From Allodiplogaster sudhausi (lineage: Eukaryota > Nematoda > Chromadorea > Rhabditida > Diplogasteridae), in NCBI GenBank assembly GCA_945643635.1, contig CALZFC010000001.1:7640001-7704000 (forward strand): 64,000 nucleotides of DNA, given 5' to 3'. Each line of letters starts with the position of its first letter. Position 1 is the stretch's first letter. The notes under the pieces were generated by a model. The model searched no databases and was not told where the DNA came from. It saw nothing but the letters and a program-made list of their open reading frames with translations. Of this stretch, positions 52,680 to 64,000 are shown in pieces. The position numbers and the translations under genes are program-made.

Positions 52680-54905
52680 ATGCCGAAGCACTTCTCCTCG
52701 GATGAGAAAGAAGTCGTATTAGAAGAAATAGCGAGCTTCCGGGAATACCTCGTCGAGGGAAACAGCAACCGACGGCCTGGCGCCAATTCGGCAAGAGACG
52801 GCGCATGGCAAACAGTGGTTGATCGTGCTGGGGAATAGCGAGATAACAGTGACTCGCTGCCAAAGGATCCTGCGCGACTCCCTTGCCACCACCAAGCAGT
52901 ACTCAGTGGACGAAAGCCGGTTGAATTTTACTCATCTGCGTTAAAATGTCATATATATTTCGGCTGATTTTAGTTACAGAGGAGCAACAGGTGGAGGCAG
53001 GTCGCTGGATGTTGAGAAGAATCTTGAAGCTAGATTTGATGCGCTAATTCCTGCTGAGAGGGAAATGATTGGTCTGTATGGCAAAACAACCGCCTTTTGT
53101 GGAATCACTCCTTATGGTGAAAGTATTGTTCCGGTCTCTCAGGTTGGTAAATCTCGTGTGTTCATGTTTAATTAAATTTGGTTCGTTATTTCAAGGAGTA
53201 GGTGGCGAAACAAGCTATAAGAAAGCAGTTCACACGCCCCTTGCAAGATGAGCATTGCTCGGATGCCGTCGAGAATAGCGGAACGAGTACTGTTGCCTTC
53301 AACTCTCAGGTTTTATGTCTCAATTACACTTTTTTGGTCGGATTTCATGCTAAATAATCTAACTTATCGTCAATTACTTTCTTTTTGCGATTGTTGTCGA
53401 AATATCTCGAGAAACTTGGCTCTTCTAGAACAATTTCCTCGGAAGTGTGGCAAGGAGACAGCGAAAACGCACATGGGAAGGAGAAGATATGTTCCGTGCC
53501 GTTGACGATCACGTGGAAAGCCCGTTGGCTCGATCTCAGGTTTTTATTTACCCATTTTTTTCGTTGGATGTCAAAGAAATAATGGAATATATCCTGCAGT
53601 TGCTTTATTGTTTGGTTCTTTTCGAAATATGCCAAGAAAAATGGATATTTCCAGATGAATTTGCTGGGAAACACGAGAAAGCAACGAAGGCGCACTTTGG
53701 ATGATCACGAGGATTTGTGTGGCGGCGATGATGAAATGGAAAGCTCTTTAGCTGGATCACAAGTTCTCATCTACTCATGTTCTTTGTTCTTATCATTGGG
53801 AATGATGGAACTTCGTTGGTTGTCATTGAAGTTCCCTTAATTGTTCGGTGGATTTGGAAGGATGTTTAGAAACGTGGTAATTTCAAGAACTAGTTGCAGA
53901 AAAATACACTGAGAAAGAAGCGCACGTTCTCTTTGGAAGATGACAATGTTTTCCCAGCCGGCGACATGGAAAGTGCCAGGATGGTGGTGAAAACTTGTTT
54001 TCTAAGTTCTGTTGCCTCCTTTTTTAACAGATTATTTCCCATTTATTCAGGATAACGAGGGATTTCACGAACCTGGCGTGACGGATTCCTCCAGCCACAA
54101 CCCGAGAAGAACCGCAGCATCGGAACGCTTGGTCAGGGAAAAGACCTTCGAAATGCTGGAGGTGTGTTTATTCTTTTACTTAAAAAAGAACATCTTGCGA
54201 TTAGTCTTATAATTTTAACGTTGAAAACTTAAAATGCTTCTGTAGGCACAGCGGAAAGCAGCCGTGGCGACTCAGTCCTTGGCGAAAGTACTTGCGAAAT
54301 GCGTCAGCAACAGTTCGTGAGATGGGAAAGGATTTCAAAAGGGTAAAAAAACCTTTCACTGATAACTTGTTCGTAATCATGCATTTGATTTAGTCTCTGC
54401 AAATGGAGCGCGAGTGCTTCATTCAGTCGATGAACACCATTGTAAGCTCGCTCGCCGGGCGAAACTTTGTTAGTTCTGTTTTGTATATAGATTTCAATGG
54501 CGGCCTTGTTATAACAGCAGTTATTAACAGTTTTAATGTCCTTTTCCAGTCTTCCATTGCTGACACGTCACAGGGTGTTGAGAATGATCAGCAGGCATCT
54601 CACGATAATACGGTTGCACTTTCATTTCATTTTATTTTAATTCCTTTTTCTGTCTTTGATTCTTCCTTGATTTTAAGTTTGTTTCTTTTAATTAAGTTAA
54701 AATATTAAACTGTGGCTTAACATCGTAGGTACTCTTCAATCGTGAAGTAAAGCGAGAGGAGATCGTGCCCCATCAACCAGCAGAAGACGCAGATTCCTTC
54801 GTCGACGTTGAAAGAATGTCCTCTGTCTCGGACATGCTGGAGTTGCAGAATGGCAAGCTTAACAATTCAGACTGGGCTGCTTCGAGCCGTTCACCTCTCC
54901 TGTAG
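52680..54905 (+). CDS. Myb/SANT-like protein of a PIF/Harbinger element
   Basis: Exon-like blocks: 52680-~52900, 52980-53142, 53202-53309, 53429-53539, 53655-53762, 53894-53986, 54051-54161, 54246-54316, 54394-54468, 54550-54612 and 54729-54905. The first encodes FSSDEKEVVLEEIASFREYL and then WQTVV, like the trihelix/Myb DNA-binding partner of Harbinger transposases. The frame changes by one base near 52835 and resumes as NSEITVTRCQRILRDS. Block 2 begins TGGGRSLDVEKNLEARFDAL. Blocks 3-6 are related to each other: blocks 4-6 share a basic R-K-x-R-R-x-T core followed by acidic residues, and blocks 4 and 5 end in SQ. The last block ends DWAASSRSPLL. It lies convergent to the transposase at 55412-56833. 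The family assignment is moderate. Confidence 0.55.
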
Positions 54906-54909
54906 CTGT

Positions 54910-55405
54910 TAGGAATAGAGTTCTATAAAGTTAATGTTTACTTTACTTAAAGGATATAAAATAGTAGATTTATCTTATAATTATTGCATAGCATATCTAA
55001 ATTTTTTGCTCATAGCAACATGCCCAAGCTGTTCAGCTCCTTTCTATTAAATGCTCAATTATTCCCCATATCATTCTTCGCCATTCTCCTTCTTTCAACA
55101 TTTTCATTCTAGCTTTAAAGTGCTTTTAGCACAATTATAGCCTTTGAATGCCTTTTTATCGATTTTTGCGTTTCTTGCTACTTCCGCTTTCTTTCTTTAG
55201 AATATAGGTTGTATGCTTTTGTCTTCCCCTTTGACAGTTTCCACTGACATTCTTCATTTTCTCCCCATTCTTCTTTTTATCACAGAATCACAGATTCAGC
55301 TAGGTTTTTTCAATTATATCTTATCGGATCACAGAGACAACTGGAAATTGTTTATCAAAATTAACGAAATATATCGACAAAAAGTGGAGTAATAGGAATA
55401 GGGTA
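54910..55405. other. AT-rich gap between Myb-like gene and transposase
   Basis: 3' ends of two convergent genes; no further feature. Confidence 0.5.
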
Positions 55406-55411
55406 ATACAT

Positions 55412-56833
55412 TTACAGGTTGGTAGTCATGTGAACTCGCGGGTCTATTCCTTGTGGAGGGTGAGCCATTGTAGCAAGGCGGGGAAGAGGGATGGGGTATC
55501 CACCCGTCACCTTCTCAATGATGTAGTTGTGCAAGATGACCGAGGCCATGATACACTTAACTGCTGCTCTCGGCTGCACTCGCAGTTGCCCCCGCAGACA
55601 TCCAAACCGTCGCTTGAGCATGCCAATAGCCTGTTCCACTAGTACTCGGGTGTGTTTATGCTCGCGATTGAATTCTTGCTCGGCTGGGTTCTGGGGGTTT
55701 CGGTATGGGGTCACAACAAAGCCGTTGCAGGCAAAGCCTGAGTCACCCAGTATCACGTACCCAGGTGGGATAGAACCTTGTGCGAAGGCTTCAGCAAGTG
55801 CCGACTGCCTATAGACGTATGCATCGTGGCAACTTCCGGGAAAACGGCAGTTACAGTATACGATGCGCCCGACCGCATCGCATACAACTAGGACATTGAT
55901 AGCTGTCCATCCCTTTCGGGTACGGTACTGCCACGGGGAGTCCTCGGGGGCCATAATGGGTATGAGAGTTCCGTCGATGAGGCCGATGACGTCTAAATCA
56001 AAATTCAAAGTCATAGAATGGCCAGAATTGTTTTTTTTAAGTTACAGAAAGAAGGTATACTGTCACAGGTACTGTAGTGTTTGTTATGCTTGGCTTTTTA
56101 TCCATGTTTCTTTAATAATAACTTATTTTGTTGAGCTAACAAGATGATAAAGTTGTTCTTTCGTTAACATCTTACTTCCGAAACGGGTGCGCCTCCCGAA
56201 TGCATCAGCTGCTCCTGCGCAGTAGCGCGGACTAGTAAGAGGAAAGCGGACGTAACGGTCCCACAATGTCTGCATTCCGTCTGGTGAGCGCTCCAGAACA
56301 TTCGCCACAGCGGATTGGCAACATTCAAAGAGATCAGCCAGCACGGACTGCGATGCGTTTGTGAACAGAAACCGGAGCATCATGAGAACCTGTTGAATGT
56401 GTTATAACTACCATTTTTTTCAGCTATTCCTAACTCCATTGCTATTTTTGTTAATAATGCTTTCTCATTGAAATTTCTTGTTTCATGCACTTCTCCCTCC
56501 GAATCTCCCTGAGATTCCTCGTTTCACACACTTTGTCCTCTTTTCCTCTCTCGCCCCCTCTCTCGCTTATTTTTTAAACTCTTTCTTGCCGTCTTTGTAT
56601 CACAGTCGGAGTTCTCGGCTTGCCTGGTTCTCTTCGGAGATCGCCCAGTCTCCGAAAGAGTGGTGGTTAAGAGCTGCCACGAGATTCTGTACAAGCTGCC
56701 TAACTCGAGCCGGTCTCATCCGGAAGCGATCACAAAGGAGCCTCTCATTGGGAGCGAAAAATAGCATAGGATGCTGTCGAATGTATGGCAAGTTGGGTTG
56801 CCGACGCCGAATAGGAACCAATAGGTTGTTCAT
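55412..56833 (-). CDS. PIF/Harbinger DDE transposase
   Basis: Minus-strand exons are 56604-56833, 56176-56389 and 55412-55992. Exons 2 and 3 join cleanly at GGAA/GTAAGA with phase 1. Residues from exon 3 show the nuclease core: VIGLIDGTLIPI (first Asp), FPGSCHDAYVYR, VILGDSGFAC (second Asp) and EFNREHKHTRVLVEQAIGML (Glu), then KRRFGCLRG. Exon 2 has LRFLFTNASQSVLADLF, the helix-turn-helix region usual before the core. At the exon 1/2 junction the frame fails by one base with canonical sites, so the copy may be damaged. The enzyme normally cuts at 3-bp targets with help from the Myb-like partner at 52680. Terminal inverted repeats were not found. Confidence 0.88.
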
Positions 56834-57330
56834 AGTTTTCAAAATACATATATGTATATATTTGCATATATAAATACGTACAAAAACCACTGGAAGAAAA
56901 CAAGAAATAAAAAGAAATCCAAGGCTTCCCCTGAGACTTATACATAGATTTCATCGAAATTTCACTCAGCTCAAAATAAAATCTTCATTAACTTTTGGCC
57001 AAACTGGCGTCAGTTTTCTCTAGATTAATAGCACGGCTGGAACCTTTTTCCTCCAATTTCCCCCTGAGAGTACTTAAGCTGCTGGAATTGCAATTGTCCA
57101 TTTCTTTAGATTTAATTCGATTGCATTGTCACGATGACTCCCCTCACATTCATTTTCTTACCCTTGTATTAATATTATAATTCACTCAAGTGTATTCAAA
57201 TTATGCACGCATGTAAGAATCCACATTACCCCTCTTAAAGGAAGGCGATCGCAAAAAGATAAAAAAGGATAATTTGAAGAACTGCGCAATTTCCAAAGGA
57301 CACCACGTGGATATGATAATGAGTCGCACC
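56834..57330. other. Intergenic DNA, no gene seen
   Basis: AT-rich; upstream region of the small TATA-box gene at 57428. Confidence 0.4.
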
Positions 57331-57337
57331 AGAAGAC

Positions 57338-57346
57338 TATAAAAGG
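57338..57346 (+). promoter_or_regulatory. TATA box of the small membrane protein gene A
   Basis: TATAAAAGG lies 82 bases before the ATG at 57428, inside a stretch conserved with the paralogue at 61273 (GAAGACTATAAAAGGCAA, and TTCGCAGCTCCG shortly before the ATG). Confidence 0.7.
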
Positions 57347-57427
57347 CAAAGAATTTAGTTCGTTCATTAAATTCGCTAATAGTTTCATCTTCCGCTTCGC
57401 AGCTCCGGCTCTGCTTCACTATCGTCA

Positions 57428-57715
57428 ATGGGCTTTTGGGAATATTGGGTAAGGCGTCAGTTTAATTACACCTGTCAACATTTGAATCGTCACTTTGAAA
57501 TTCTCATTATTGCATCATTTCTATCGATCTATTTGTAATTTTTCATTATTATTAATTAATTATATTTAATGAATAAATTGAGTGAACAATTTCAGGATTC
57601 CTTATCAGAAGAGGAGCAGGATAGCCTCGTCAAGGGCAGCGTTTATGCCATTGTTGGCATATGCTTTCTGTGCATTGGTGTTGCTGGTCAGCAAGTACAA
57701 TTCTTTCGTCGATAA
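57428..57715 (+). CDS. Small single-span membrane protein, paralogue A
   Basis: Two exons, 57428-57448 and 57596-57715, encode 46 residues beginning MGFWEYWDSLSEEEQ, with one hydrophobic span (VYAIVGICFLCIGVAG) and a short QQVQFFRR tail. The acceptor is TTTCAG and the donor GGTAAGG. The function is unknown to me. The paralogue near 61362 shares promoter, start context and the VGQQ-QF ending. A Pro/Ala/His-rich segment after the foldback element (60630-60760, AYPAGAPTPHGYPAATTPP) may be an alternative downstream exon of this gene, since a similar 3' segment follows paralogue B. Confidence 0.55.
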
Positions 57716-57949
57716 GACAAATAGTTCGCCACAAATTTATAATTTATATCATATTACGTCAAAGGTTGCCTACATTGAGGCGTGTAGTTCTCAAAAGAAA
57801 TTTGTATTTCTTAATTCTCACAAAAATACATGTTGCATTCAATGTATGTAATTGAAAGGGTGTGATTTATAAATAAATAGATTTTGCCATGCAGTGTAAA
57901 AATAGCAGCGTCCATGAGAATATGACTAACTTTCCATTGTAATAATTAA

Positions 57950-60580
57950 GAGAGCCTCTCTGTAAGGGTCAAGGAGCGTCTGCCCCGGGGAATTTTTGTT
58001 TTCTTTTATTTTTAAAACTTTATGAAGGATGTATCTGCAATTCATAACAAGGTTTAGGTGGTCAAAAAGTTTTGAAATTTTTTTCCTCTTAGATATAAGT
58101 AGAAATGTTCAAAAAATTTGGATGACCATATTTTCCGTTAAACTTAATATTTCTGGAAAATCTTTTCAGTGTTCGATTCCTTGTTCAAAACTACACAAAA
58201 AAGTCCGTGGTGACCATTTCCGAACATTTTTATTTTTATGAGTTTTATCCAATTTGATTTTTTTTGTACCATTACGTCCAGAAAACCGAATTATCCATAA
58301 GAAAGAGGAGGAAAAACTACACATAATATGTGTCTACGAAGAAAAATCTCGGATACACTTTTTGGGTATCTGCATTTGAATACGGGTTTCTGAGCAAATT
58401 TCGGCTTTGGCTGCAAACCATAATTTCTTTCAAACTTCATCAATTGTAAAACGGAATGTTCCATTCGATGTAATTTTTTATGCTCTTTCAACTGGTGTAT
58501 ACTTTATTCGCAAAAGAAATTATTCTAAAAGCCTAAGATTGACTTTTTGTGTTTTTGGCCAATTTCTGGTGTTAAAATACTCATTCTTTGGACCATTAAT
58601 GGGTCATATCGGCAGACTTTCCACATAATATTTACTTTACAAGAAAGAGCAGTTAAAACTGAGTCGGATACAGCTTTTTAATCAAAATCCGATTATACAT
58701 TTTTTGGGAATACGTATTTGAATGCTGACTGTTGAAGGCGATATTGCTGAATATTTTTTAGCAAATATTTCAAATTAGTTCTTTTGAAACATCTAGCACC
58801 CAATAACGGGTATTCCAGGATTCTTTGAAGTTCTTTCATGATAAACCACTCAAAAGTACTCAAAAAGTCAAGAAATTTCATTTTTACGAGCCTAGATATC
58901 GAAATAAATGTACAAAAACTCCTTCGAAGCCAACTATCAGGTCATTTGTGAATCGGATTACCAAAAAGGTCATAACCATTCGAAAGAGCAGAGACTTTTA
59001 CATAATATATCCTTCGATGAAAATGCAAAACCTGTACATTTTTCCGAAATCTTAAAATTTCGAAAAAAAAATCCACGAGATGTTTCGACTATTTTGAGCT
59101 GTTCTGCGAATGCTGGTACCAATGGAACTTATGTTCTGAAAACTGTGCCATTAGGTTGTTTAAGACGAGAAACATAAATTTGACGTTAATTTTCTACTTT
59201 TGACTACCATCCATGATTCACTTGATCGAAATGAAATTTTTCTGCATATTATATTTCATTCCTTTGGCAAAAGTACAATGGATGGTAGTCAAAAGTAGAA
59301 AATGAACGTCAAATATATGTTTCTCGTCTCAAACAACCTAATGGCACAGTTTTCAGAACATAAGTTCTATTGATACCAGCTTTCGCAAAACAGCTCAAAA
59401 TAGTCGAAACATCTCGTGGATTTTTTGAAATTTCAAGATTTCTAAAAACTGTACAGGTTTTGCTCTTTCATCGGTGGATATAGTATATAAAAGTCTCTGC
59501 TCTTTCGAATGCTTATGACCATTTTGGTAATCCTGCTCACAAATGATCTGATAGTTGGCTTCGAAGGAGTTTTCGTACATTTATTTCGACATCTAGACTC
59601 GTAAAAATGAATTTTTTTTTAACTTTTTGAGTACTTTTGAGTGGTATATCATGAAAGAACTTCAAAAAATCCTGGAATACCCGTTATTGAGTGCTAGATG
59701 TTTCAAAAGAACTAATTTGAAATATTTGCTAAAAAATATTCAGCAATATCGCCTTCAACAGTCAGCATTCAAATACGTATTCCCAAAAAATTTATCCTCG
59801 GATTTTGATTAAAAAGCTGTATCCGACTCAGTTTTAACTACTCTTTCTTGTAGAGTAAAGATTATGTGGAAAGTCTGCCGATATGACCCATTAATGGTCC
59901 AAAGAATGAGTATTTTAACACCAGAAATTGGAAAAAAACACAAAAAGTCAATCTTAGGCTTTTAGAATTATTTCTTTTGCGAATAAAGTATACACCATTT
60001 GAAAGAGCATAAAAAATTACATCGAATGGAACATTCCGTTTTACATTTGATGAAGTTTGAAAGAAATTATGGTTTGCAGCCAAAGCCGAAATTTGCTCAG
60101 AAACCCGTATTCAAATGCAGATACCCAAAAACTGTATCCGAGATTTTTCTTCGTAGACACAAATTATGTGTAGTTTTTCCTCCTCTTTCTTATGGATAAT
60201 TCGGTTTTCTGGAAGTAATGGTAAAAAAAAAGTTATTGCTCGAATACCAAATTTGAAAAAATCAAATTGGATAAAACTCATAAAAATAAAAATGTTCGGA
60301 AATGGTCACCACGGACTTTTTTGTGTAGTTTTGAACAAGGAATCGAACACTAAAAAGATTTTCCAGAAATATTAAGTTTAACGGAAAATATGGTCATCCA
60401 AATTTTTTGAACATTTCTACTTATATCTAAGAGAAAAAAAATTTCTACACTTTTTGACCACATAATCCTTGTTATGAATTGCAGATACATCCCTCATAAA
60501 GTTTTCAAAATAAAAGAAAACAAAAATTCCCCGGGGCAGGCGTCTATAGCGGCCTCCTTGAGTCTTACAGAGAGGCTCTC
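57950..60580. mobile_element. Foldback element, two ~1.27-kb palindromic arms
   Basis: GAGAGCCTCTCTGTAAG at the left and its near-complement at the right are both flanked by TTAA (57946-57949, 60581-60584). The two arms are close reverse complements: for example CCCCGGGGAATTTTTG at 57982 against 60523, and CTACTTTTGACTACCATCCAT just left of centre against its complement just right. A loop of roughly 55 bp is at the centre near 59240. Frames found in one arm recur mirrored in the other; none resembles a transposase. TTAA flanks suggest a piggyBac-type mobiliser, which is inferred. Confidence 0.85.
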
Positions 60581-60584
60581 TTAA

Positions 60585-61265
60585 TCGATTGATTTCAGCC
60601 GCAATCTACGCTAGGTGCAGACATAGACGAGGAGTCATGGGCGGCCCGCCCCTTCACGCTTACCCGGCAGGTGCTCCGACCCCTCACGGTTACCCAGCGG
60701 CGACTACACCCCCACTTGCTCATCCGGCGGCTACTCCACAACCTCTTGCTCATCCGGCCTAACCCCATCCTTCTCCACTGCCTGCTATGGCCCTTACCCT
60801 TTTGGATGAAGAGCAGAAGCTGCGTCGATTTCTTCTTGATACCTAAATTACGCAAAAAGAGTGCGAAGCAATTAAAGAAAGCGTAGGAGGAATGAGGGGA
60901 AGAGGTTTAAAATGTGCAAGAAGGTAGAGCGACAAGAAGATCTCAAAACTGGACAAGTGAAAAGACTAGACTTTGTGAGAAGATAATAAGCCAGACGGGC
61001 TCTTGGATTAATCTGGTTGCAGAGCAATCTTTCGACGAAACCCATCTAAGCATGCGATCTTATTTGTTAGGGGGTTTACACGTTATTTTTTTAAACATTA
61101 TTCTGCAATATTAAATACTTGGAAAGACAAAAGCGATATTAGTCAAATAGCCGATAATGTTCTTAAATAGTCATACTAATGTCCTCTCGAAAATGCTCTT
61201 CGAAGGTCATGCTAATGTCCTCAGTTTTCAAAGGACATCATATGAATATGCAAATGAGGCGCGGC
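60585..61265 (+). other. Candidate 3' exon region of paralogue A and spacer
   Basis: After acceptor-like GGTGCAG (60629) one frame reads GGPPLHAYPAGAPTPHGYPA and continues Pro/Ala/His-rich to a TAA at about 60760. CCCCATCCTTCTCCACTGCC is shared with paralogue B (61775). The remainder shows nothing. Confidence 0.35.
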
Positions 61266-61272
61266 AGAAGAC

Positions 61273-61281
61273 TATAAAAGG
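61273..61281 (+). promoter_or_regulatory. TATA box of paralogue B
   Basis: TATAAAAGG lies 81 bases before ATG 61362, the same spacing as in paralogue A. Confidence 0.7.
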
Positions 61282-61361
61282 CAATCCATTCAGTTAATTT
61301 ATTAGATTCGCCATTGTTCTCATCTGCTGCTTCGCAGCTCCGACTGTGCTTCACTATCGTC

Positions 61362-61607
61362 ATGGGAGAATTGGGTAAGTCTCCAGTTTAATTACACCAA
61401 TCAACAGTCAACAACCTTTGACATTCTCATTATTGATCATTTCTTTCGCTCTCACTTATTGATTAGTACTGATTATTGATTGTTAATGAATAAATCATTG
61501 TGTACACCGAAGAGCAGATCGAAGGCATCAGCAACTTGGTGGCTCTTATCATCATCATCGGCTTCTGTTGCACTGTTGGTCAGCAAATACAATTCCACCT
61601 TCGATAA
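61362..61607 (+). CDS. Small single-span membrane protein, paralogue B
   Basis: Exon 1 is 61362-61374 (MGELG). Exon 2, up to TAA at 61605-61607, reads EEQIEGISNLVALIIIIGFC and then TVGQQIQFHLR, a single membrane span with the same ending as paralogue A. I do not see a canonical AG acceptor before TACACCGAAGAG, so either splicing differs or the gene is damaged. Promoter similarity to paralogue A is stronger than protein similarity. Confidence 0.45.
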
Positions 61608-61609
61608 GA

Positions 61610-62900
61610 CCAAGTACACGTCATTGGCGGCCAGGCTAGACGTGGATCAGAAGAAAAGTTTTTTTCCTTTGAAATAATAATCGATTGCATTCAATATCAG
61701 CAGTAACAGCTGGTGTCACCTTCTGCATGTGCAGAAATAGACGAGTCCAGCCCGTTGCCGTTTATCCCGTCTAATCCCCATCCTTCTCCACTGCCTGCTA
61801 AAGGCCCATCGTTGTAAATAAAGAGCGGAAGCTGCGTAAACTTATTCTTGAGAGTGTGCAACCCAACAATGCAGTACAAACTGGGCGAGGGAATGAGGGT
61901 AAATTGTTTAAACTGTGCAAAAAAGTAGAGTAACAAGAAGATCTCAAGAGCTGGTCAAGCGAAGAGATTAGCATTTGTGAGAAGATAACATTTGAATAAA
62001 ATAGCCAAACGAGCTTTTTTCAGAAAAAAAACCTCACTTTGGTTGCTGTGCAATCTTCTTCGCTGAGACCCAACCTAATATATATACAACTAGTGGAACA
62101 CACATAATTCCACGTCGTAAACTTTTCCTTGCTTTCAGACAAGTTTGTAAAAAAACTAAAAGCAATAACATATAGAATAATATAAAGAAAATAAGGCATA
62201 GAGATTACATCTTTATCTTTCTTGATTTTATTTTATATTTCAAAAATGGTACATCATTTGTTATTGCATTGGCACTGCTTACGTGGAATTGCAAGGAGAG
62301 CAATAATACATCTGAATCCAATGAATTACAGCTTCTGATTTAAAATTAATTTTATAAGTGAACGAATAATAATAAGAATGGAATTGAAATACTTGAGGAA
62401 GAGAAGACTGGAAAGAAAAAAATGTACTTGCTATGCCGATTCGACAATTCCATCTTAAATTTAAGATGCTTATTATAGACATAAATCTTACATATCTTTG
62501 AAAAAAGAACATCTCAAGATGGCATCATCATATTCATGGCATTTGTGCTGAAACAAGTGGGTAAACGAATACATTAAAGTAATAGCAAAAGATGTAGGTA
62601 TATAGGTATGTACTGACCATGAGTGATATTCTCCATTTGACACAACCAACTCCATAAGGAAGGTGGTGAAATATTTTTTTGCAGCGATAATCTTGATATT
62701 TACGGCATACGTAGTATCATGTATCAATAACAAAAATTCATGAAAATTCGCGAAGCAAATTTGAAGTTTTCTTTAAAAAGAAAAGGGTTTAAAAAATCAA
62801 AAGCGCTTGTTGTCATATCAAGGAAACGTAAAAAAAATTTTTAAATGATAATCAAAGAGAATAAATTAGGACATTTATTTATAAAATGATAAAAGTGAGA
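61610..62900. other. Intergenic DNA, no gene seen
   Basis: It includes the 3' region shared with paralogue A (to about 61860), then AT-rich sequence with short frames only. Confidence 0.45.
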
Positions 62901-62907
62901 AATGGAC

Positions 62908-64000
62908 TCAAGATGCCTGTGGCGGTGGCTTGTTCTCTTCCTTCTCATCATCATCCTGCTCTTGCTCTTCATGCGCCTCTTCCGCTCTCTCCTCCGCAGG
63001 CTCGGCTGCCTTCGCCGTCTCCTCGGGCGCGATCTCCTCAACGGTGGCCGCCGCGGCTGCTGGCGTCGCTTCAATGGCAGCTTCTGGCGCCGCCGGCGGT
63101 GGAGGAGGAACGAGAGGCGACGGCGGAATCACGGCGTGTTGCCTGTCAGTGGCCAGGCTTATTATGTGCTCATAGATATGAACATTAAAATTTATGTAGA
63201 TAAACAAACTTTAAATAATAAATTTGTTATTACTTTAATAGCCCATGAGAAATATTTCTTTGAAGAATTAAAGATTTAAATTGTAAAAAATAAATAAATA
63301 AATAAAAGAAATAATAGGAATATATAACGAACGGCGTCAGCGCTACGGTGTCCTTCTTCGCTTGCGCCGCTGATGTGCTCCAGACGATGTCGGCTGTAAT
63401 TAATTTCAGAATTAATTTTATATCCTTCAATGTTCACGCAGAAAAACATGTATTTGAAAGTTCCCGCCAAAATGAAGCGTTTGAAATGACTCACTTTTCG
63501 CGAGCGCATATCGCTGCATGAAGGCGTTGCAAGCGTCAGCGAGCTGGCGGTAGACGTCATTCCCTCGCACGACGACGACCACGGACGGCTGCTTCAGAGC
63601 GACGCCTGACTTGGCGCGCCCGAGCAGACGGCGCGCCGAGAGAAGCTTCTAACCAAGATAAGAAAAATTATGTCTACGATTTAAATAAAATAAAAATATA
63701 AATAGAAAAATAAAAATAAAACTAAAATATTTACAATAAATTTAAGATTGTATTAGAGGTATTCGAGGTTTAATTAAGCCTGAGTATTAAAGATTAGCGA
63801 TTTCAGATAAAAGAGATGAATATTTTATTTTCATTAATCATCCATAAACGCAGTTAAACGTTCGTCATTGCTTATTATTCAGTTGATTTATGACAGATTT
63901 AGTAAATGTCACTAGAAATTTGCTCAACATAACTCAACATAACTTGAGCTCTCGCTCCGGCTCTCGACAGAAAGGGAATCCCTGCCCGTCGCTTGGACAA
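62908..64000 (-). CDS. Unrecognised protein with Pro/Ala/Glu-rich tail (5' end outside window)
   Basis: Minus-strand exons are 62908-63168, 63329-63393 and 63495-63648, with a possible further one from 63944 to the window edge (LSKRRAGIPFLSRAGARAQ); all join in compatible phases. Readable parts are KLLSARRLLGRAKSGVALK, VVVVVRGNDVYRQLADACNA, a middle DIVWSTSAAQAKKDT, and a tail that is Pro-rich, then Ala-rich, then strongly acidic (EEQEQDDDEKEENKPPPQAS). The acceptor of the last exon (CTATGAG) is weak. The tail is likely disordered. I recognise no family. Confidence 0.5.

Noticed and set aside
58029..60199. Pairs of short frames in the foldback element
   Set aside because: They are mirrored in both arms, lack shared protein motifs and are interrupted; palindrome symmetry explains their recurrence.

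Overview
This window looks like nuclear DNA of a nematode. The strongest evidence is a two-intron major sperm protein gene (37703-38312) with an inverted, broken twin (36577-37145). Small AT-rich introns ending in TTTCAG-like acceptors and a dense load of transposable elements fit the same picture. I cannot name the species from the sequence.

Layout. 1-3690 is a satellite array of 14 units; each unit carries five consecutive hairpins and, in most units, a (CT)n tract. 3691-5010 is a second tandem array (about 183 bp period). Each of its units contains every strand of a hammerhead ribozyme core, but in an order that would have to fold as two kissing hairpins. Two more copies with compensatory base changes lie at 12304-12532. 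Between the two arrays is a decayed Helitron/Helentron-like element: a run of about six Ulp1/C48-protease-like domains (5731-10586), a Rep (HUH) remnant (10604-11554) and only the C-terminal tail of the PIF1-type helicase (11566-12114). A cluster of perfect GC-rich hairpins (5474-5673) sits just before the protease genes.

12960-14760 is a diverged 1-kb duplication with a duplicated cysteine-rich exon-like segment. 15506-17231 is a seven-exon gene for a 331-residue protein I do not recognise. 18247-27848 is a full-length Ty3/Gypsy-type LTR retroelement on the minus strand with identical 236-bp LTRs and a 4-bp target duplication. In its first long frame a signal-peptide/glycoprotein/membrane-anchor module lies between Gag and protease, an unusual gene order. 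27849-30250 and 31338-33890 are tandem repeat blocks carrying tRNA-like segments.

From 33890 on, a segmental duplication carries a small secreted cysteine-containing protein gene. The copy at 34869-35999 is broken and the copy at 44171-45622 is intact. Between them are the inverted sperm-protein pair and a Tc-like element with 0.6-kb terminal inverted repeats (41096-42843). 47008-49758 is a START-domain lipid-transfer gene on the minus strand. 52680-56833 is a PIF/Harbinger-type pair: a Myb-like gene with tandemly duplicated phase-0 exons and a minus-strand DDE transposase. 57950-60580 is a nearly palindromic 2.6-kb foldback element flanked by TTAA, inserted beside one of two paralogous TATA-box genes for a small membrane protein. 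A partial minus-strand gene with a Pro/Ala/Glu-rich tail ends the window.

The most interesting signal is the set of hammerhead-like RNA units bracketing the Helitron. The second is the Gag-Env-Pol order of the LTR element.
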